A DNA stretch of 64,000 nucleotides from Gemmatimonadetes bacterium SCN 70-22 (lineage in GTDB: Bacteria > Gemmatimonadota > Gemmatimonadetes > Gemmatimonadales > Gemmatimonadaceae). Where the stretch lies: contig MEDZ01000019.1 of NCBI GenBank assembly GCA_001724275.1, positions 51,216 to 115,215 of the forward strand, written 5' to 3'. A program made the translations under genes and the position numbers. Under the pieces are notes generated by a model. That model ran no database searches, had not been told where the DNA came from, and was given only the letters and a program-made list of their open reading frames with translations. Of this stretch, positions 61,151-64,000 are shown piece after piece (the stretch's first letter is position 1; each line of letters opens with the position of its first letter).

Positions 61151-61250
61151 GAGACGCGACAAGGGCAAACGGAGGGGAAACCCCCGGACGCAAAGCTACG
61201 AGGCTAACGCGCGATCCGTCGCGCCACGCTCGTCGGGCCGCCGAACGCTC
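61151..61250 (+). ncRNA. c-di-GMP-I (GEMM) riboswitch upstream of the Big_2 lipoprotein
   Basis: Same class as the aptamer at 58636: GACGCGACAAGGGCAAAC, a P2 stem GGG-GAAA-CCC, GGACGCAAAGCUACGAGGCUA, CGCGCCACGC and GCCGCCGAACG. An upstream CCUCCA (61139-61144) is complementary to UGGAGG (61258-61263), which contains the GGAGG Shine-Dalgarno for the gene starting at 61268. That outer helix would enclose the aptamer and hide the ribosome site, so the switch could act with opposite sign to its neighbour. The sign is an inference from pairing by eye; the identity of the aptamer is clear. Confidence 0.9.
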
Positions 61251-61267
61251 AGGTAGGTGGAGGTCGC

Positions 61268-64000
61268 ATGCACTGCAGCTCGCGCATCGTCAGGGTCGTC
61301 GCTCTCGCCCTCGTCTCCCTCGCCGGCGCCGCATGCAGCGGTTCGGACGCGGGGGGGGTCGCCACTCCTCCGGCGCCGCCGACCGATCAGCTGGTCGTTC
61401 GCATCGTCTCGAAGGACGACTCGATCCTGATCGGCACCACCCGCGAACTCGCCGCCAGCGTCACGACGACTGGTGGCGCCGCGCGAAGTGTCCCGGTCAC
61501 CTGGACGTCGCTCGACCCCACGATCGCGACGATCTCCGGCAACGCGGTCACCGCGATCGCCAGTGGCGAGGCCCGCATCGTCGCCCGAGCCGGCACCAGC
61601 GCCGACACCGGTCGCCTCGTCGTCTTCCTTCCCCGCTTCGAGCTGCACTTGGCGCCGGGGGCCGTGGCGACGACCGCCGGTGACACGATCCAGTTCCAGG
61701 CTACGCTCGTCGGGCCGGACAACACGGCCATGGCCACCGATCGCGTGCGATGGACGCTGTCCGACTCCAACGCGGCCCGCCTCCTGGGCGATGGCTCGGT
61801 GGCGACGGTGTCGGAAGGGAACCTCGAGGTCTTCGCGACCATCGAGGGCGTGACCGCCTCGGCCAACATCAAGGTCACGGCCGCATCGATCGCATCGGTC
61901 ACGCTGGTGCCCGGCAACCTGGCGCTGGCGGTGGGAGATGCCCAGGTGCTGGTCGCTGAGGTGCGCGACAACCTCGGTCGCCTGGTGGAGGGACGCGACG
62001 TCAAGTGGAAGTCGTCCAGTCCCGCCGTCGCCAGCGTCGATCGCTACGGACGCGTGTCGGCGATCGCCGTCGGCGGTGCGATGATCAGCGCCAGCGTGAA
62101 CGGCAGGACCGGCACCGCGGCGGTGAACGTGTCGTCGGCGAGCGCCGCGTCGGTGAAGTTGACCCTCCCCAACGACTCGATCGTGGTGGGGAACACGATG
62201 CAGGCGGTGGCGACTCCCCTGGACGCGACCGGGGAAGCGCTCACCGGTCGCCCCCTGGCCTGGCAGTCGAGCAACCCCGCGGTGGCGACCATCAACAGCA
62301 GCGGCGTGATCACCGCGCTGGTGGGGGGACAGACCACCATCTCGGTCATCTGCGACGGCAAGGTCGCCAGCCAGCGCCTCACCGTCATCGGGGCCGTGCC
62401 CTCGTCGATCGCGATCACGCCGTCGTCGGCGCTCCTCACCGTCGGCACCACGGCGCCGCTGACCGCCGAGGTTCGCGACCAGTTCGGCACGGTCATGACC
62501 GGGCTGGCGATCACCTGGTCGTCGTCCGCGACGGGCGTCGCCTCCGTCAGCAGCAACGGGATGGTGACGGCCGTCGCGCTCGGGACCGCGACGGTCCGGG
62601 CCGCGGTCGGGACGCTCGTCGGCACCGCGTCCGTCACGGTCCAGAACGTCCCGGTGGCGAGCGTATCGGTGTCGCCGTCAGCCCCCAGCGTCGAGGCGGG
62701 GAAGGCGGTGCAGCTCGTCGCCACGGCACGCGATGCGCAGGGTAACGTCCTGCAGAATCGTCCCGTGGCGTGGTCCACCTCGGCGCCTTCCGTGGCCACC
62801 GTGTCGCCGACCGGGAGTGTGACGGGCGTTGCGGCTGGCAGTGCCACCGTGACGGCGACCATCGAAGGGGCATCGGCGCAGGCCAGCGTGACCGTGACGG
62901 CGCCGCCGTCGCCGACGGTCGGCGCGGTGAAGGTGACGCTCAACTCCGCCGTCCTGCGCGTGAGCGAGACCACGAGCGCGATGGCGAAGGTCTACGACAC
63001 GAGCGGCAAGGAGATCCTCGACTATCCCGTCACGTTCCGCAGCGTCGATCCGGCCACGGTCTCGGTCTCGAACGCCGGTACGGTCACGGGACTCGCCGCG
63101 GGGTCCACGGCGATCATGGCCCTGACGGCGGAGAAGGAAGGCTTCGCGAGCGTGACCGTGCAGGCATCGACGCCGCTCCCGGTCAGCTCGGTCACCCTCA
63201 CGAGTCCCGTCTCGTCGATGGTCGTGGGCGACTCCGCCTTCCTGGCCGTGACGCTGCGAGACTCCACCGGGACGGTGCTCAACGGACGGACGATCTACTT
63301 CACCTCGTCGAGCACGCTCGTCGCGACGGTGAATGCGAGCGGCATGGTGCGCGCCGTCGGCGCCGGCACGGCGACCGTCACCGCCACCAGCGAGGGGAAG
63401 AGCGCCAGCGTCACGATCGCGGTGGCTGGCGCCACGCCCACCGCCAATCCCGTGGCGTCGGTGTCGGTCTCGCTCGCCTCGTCCGCCCTGACGGTGGGGC
63501 AGGGGACGCAAGCAACGGCGGTCTTGCGCGATGCGAGCGGCAGCACGCTCTCCGGGCGCACGATCGCCTGGAGTTCGTCGAACACGGCGGTCGCCACGGT
63601 CTCGCAAAGCGGGTACGTCACCGCGGTCGGGGCCGGGAGCGCGACGATCACCGCCCAAAGCGAGGGGAAGAGCGGGGGGGCGAGCCTCTCCGTCCAGGCA
63701 GCCGTGGCCACGGTGAAGACCGTGCAGGTCACGCTGAATGTGTCGAGCATCCTTCCGGGTGCCACGGCGCAGGCCACCGCGGTGGCGCGCGACGTCAACG
63801 GCGCGATCATCTCCGGCCGTGCCGTGCAGTGGGCGGCGACCGGCGCCGGGACCGTGGTGTCGCTCTCGTCGAGCACATCGTCGACCGTCACCGCCACCGG
63901 AATTGCAGCTGGCTCCTCCACCGTATCGGCCACGATCGATGGTGTGGCGGGTTCGGCCGGGTTGACCGTCACCTCCGTGACCACCGTCCCCACCACGATC
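61268..64000 (+). CDS. Large Big_2 Ig-repeat lipoprotein, 3' end outside window
   Basis: An ATG at 61268 opens 911 uninterrupted codons that reach the window edge without a stop. It starts MHCSSRIVRVVALALVSLAG followed by lipobox GAACSG. After a short linker come at least eight to ten tandem Big_2-type domains of about 80-90 residues, each with a TW(S/T)S..P.VA(T/S)V core, an SG.VTA(V/I)..G turn and GxATVTA strand (for example near 61500, 62020, 62260, 62500, 62770, 63050, 63300, 63570 and 63850). Big_2 repeats build stiff cell-surface stalks. Function of the missing C-terminus is unknown. The gene is under the GEMM riboswitch 18 bases upstream, and GGAGGU precedes the ATG by 4 bases. Confidence 0.88.
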   Translation, partial: MHCSSRIVRVVALALVSLAGAACSGSDAGGVATPPAPPTDQLVVRIVSKDDSILIGTTRELAASVTTTGGAARSVPVTWTSLDPTIATISGNAVTAIASGEARIVARAGTSADTGRLVVFLPRFELHLAPGAVATTAGDTIQFQATLVGPDNTAMATDRVRWTLSDSNAARLLGDGSVATVSEGNLEVFATIEGVTASANIKVTAASIASVTLVPGNLALAVGDAQVLVAEVRDNLGRLVEGRDVKWKSSSPAVASVDRYGRVSAIAVGGAMISASVNGRTGTAAVNVSSASAASVKLTLPNDSIVVGNTMQAVATPLDATGEALTGRPLAWQSSNPAVATINSSGVITALVGGQTTISVICDGKVASQRLTVIGAVPSSIAITPSSALLTVGTTAPLTAEVRDQFGTVMTGLAITWSSSATGVASVSSNGMVTAVALGTATVRAAVGTLVGTASVTVQNVPVASVSVSPSAPSVEAGKAVQLVATARDAQGNVLQNRPVAWSTSAPSVATVSPTGSVTGVAAGSATVTATIEGASAQASVTVTAPPSPTVGAVKVTLNSAVLRVSETTSAMAKVYDTSGKEILDYPVTFRSVDPATVSVSNAGTVTGLAAGSTAIMALTAEKEGFASVTVQASTPLPVSSVTLTSPVSSMVVGDSAFLAVTLRDSTGTVLNGRTIYFTSSSTLVATVNASGMVRAVGAGTATVTATSEGKSASVTIAVAGATPTANPVASVSVSLASSALTVGQGTQATAVLRDASGSTLSGRTIAWSSSNTAVATVSQSGYVTAVGAGSATITAQSEGKSGGASLSVQAAVATVKTVQVTLNVSSILPGATAQATAVARDVNGAIISGRAVQWAATGAGTVVSLSSSTSSTVTATGIAAGSSTVSATIDGVAGSAGLTVTSVTTVPTTI

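Noticed and set aside
61500..64000. Regular repeats that might be a CRISPR array or DNA tandem repeats
   Set aside because: The periodicity is at the protein level (about 85 residues) and the nucleotide sequence of the repeats is not identical, as expected for Big_2 domains.
1..64000. tRNA or rRNA genes, insertion sequences and phage genes
   Set aside because: I saw no T-loop-like GGTTCGAATCC pattern, no transposase or integrase motif, and no terminal inverted repeats flanking a gene.

Overview
The window is a G+C-rich bacterial chromosome segment. Its style (many secreted peptidases with signal peptides, OPT-type transport, Big_2 and beta-helix lipoproteins, c-di-GMP-I riboswitches, dense GTG-start operons) fits Gemmatimonadota best. 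That assignment is an inference from gene content; no rRNA or other marker gene is present to confirm it.

Positions 1-33,900 run almost entirely on the minus strand. 1-12,260 is a peptide-utilisation neighbourhood: membrane protein, exported amidohydrolase, OPT transporter, DUF4349 lipoprotein, M61 peptidase (the only plus-strand gene here), S9 peptidase, Xaa-Pro peptidase and acyl-CoA dehydrogenase. 12,444-20,199 is a heavy-metal efflux system of the CusCBA/CzcCBA type with its own two-component system. A shared 11-bp-spaced motif in front of both transcription units is a candidate operator. 20,325-28,062 holds an asparagine synthase and a methionine operon: metH plus a homocysteine methyltransferase/methylenetetrahydrofolate reductase fusion. 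This operon is preceded by a SAM-II riboswitch and an intrinsic terminator. 28,060-33,891 is a run of housekeeping or envelope genes (receiver-like protein, DUF167, YggT, aldehyde dehydrogenase, VanZ-like, PMT-like glycosyltransferase).

34,155-58,304 is a surface-polysaccharide locus, mostly on the plus strand. It contains a GIPC-transferase-like fusion, two acyltransferase-like proteins, four GT4-type and one GT2 glycosyltransferase, a Wzx flippase, UDP-GlcNAc 2-epimerase, an NAD-sugar epimerase, a polysaccharide deacetylase, a heparinase II/III-family lyase, an amidotransferase, a GDP-mannose/UDP-glucose dehydrogenase and a sulfotransferase. No polymerase, co-polymerase, outer-membrane exporter or initiating transferase is visible.

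The right end (55,149-64,000) carries two paralogous lipoproteins, each with Ig-like repeats and a beta-helix, on either side of the sulfotransferase. Next to them is a large Big_2-repeat lipoprotein open at the window edge. The second beta-helix gene and the Big_2 gene are each preceded by a clear c-di-GMP-I (GEMM) riboswitch. This suggests a c-di-GMP-controlled matrix or adhesion module attached to the polysaccharide locus. The leaders place their Shine-Dalgarno sequences differently, so the two switches may have opposite sign. This pair, and the SAM-II switch at metH whose aptamer overlaps the longest metH reading frame, are the most interesting features.
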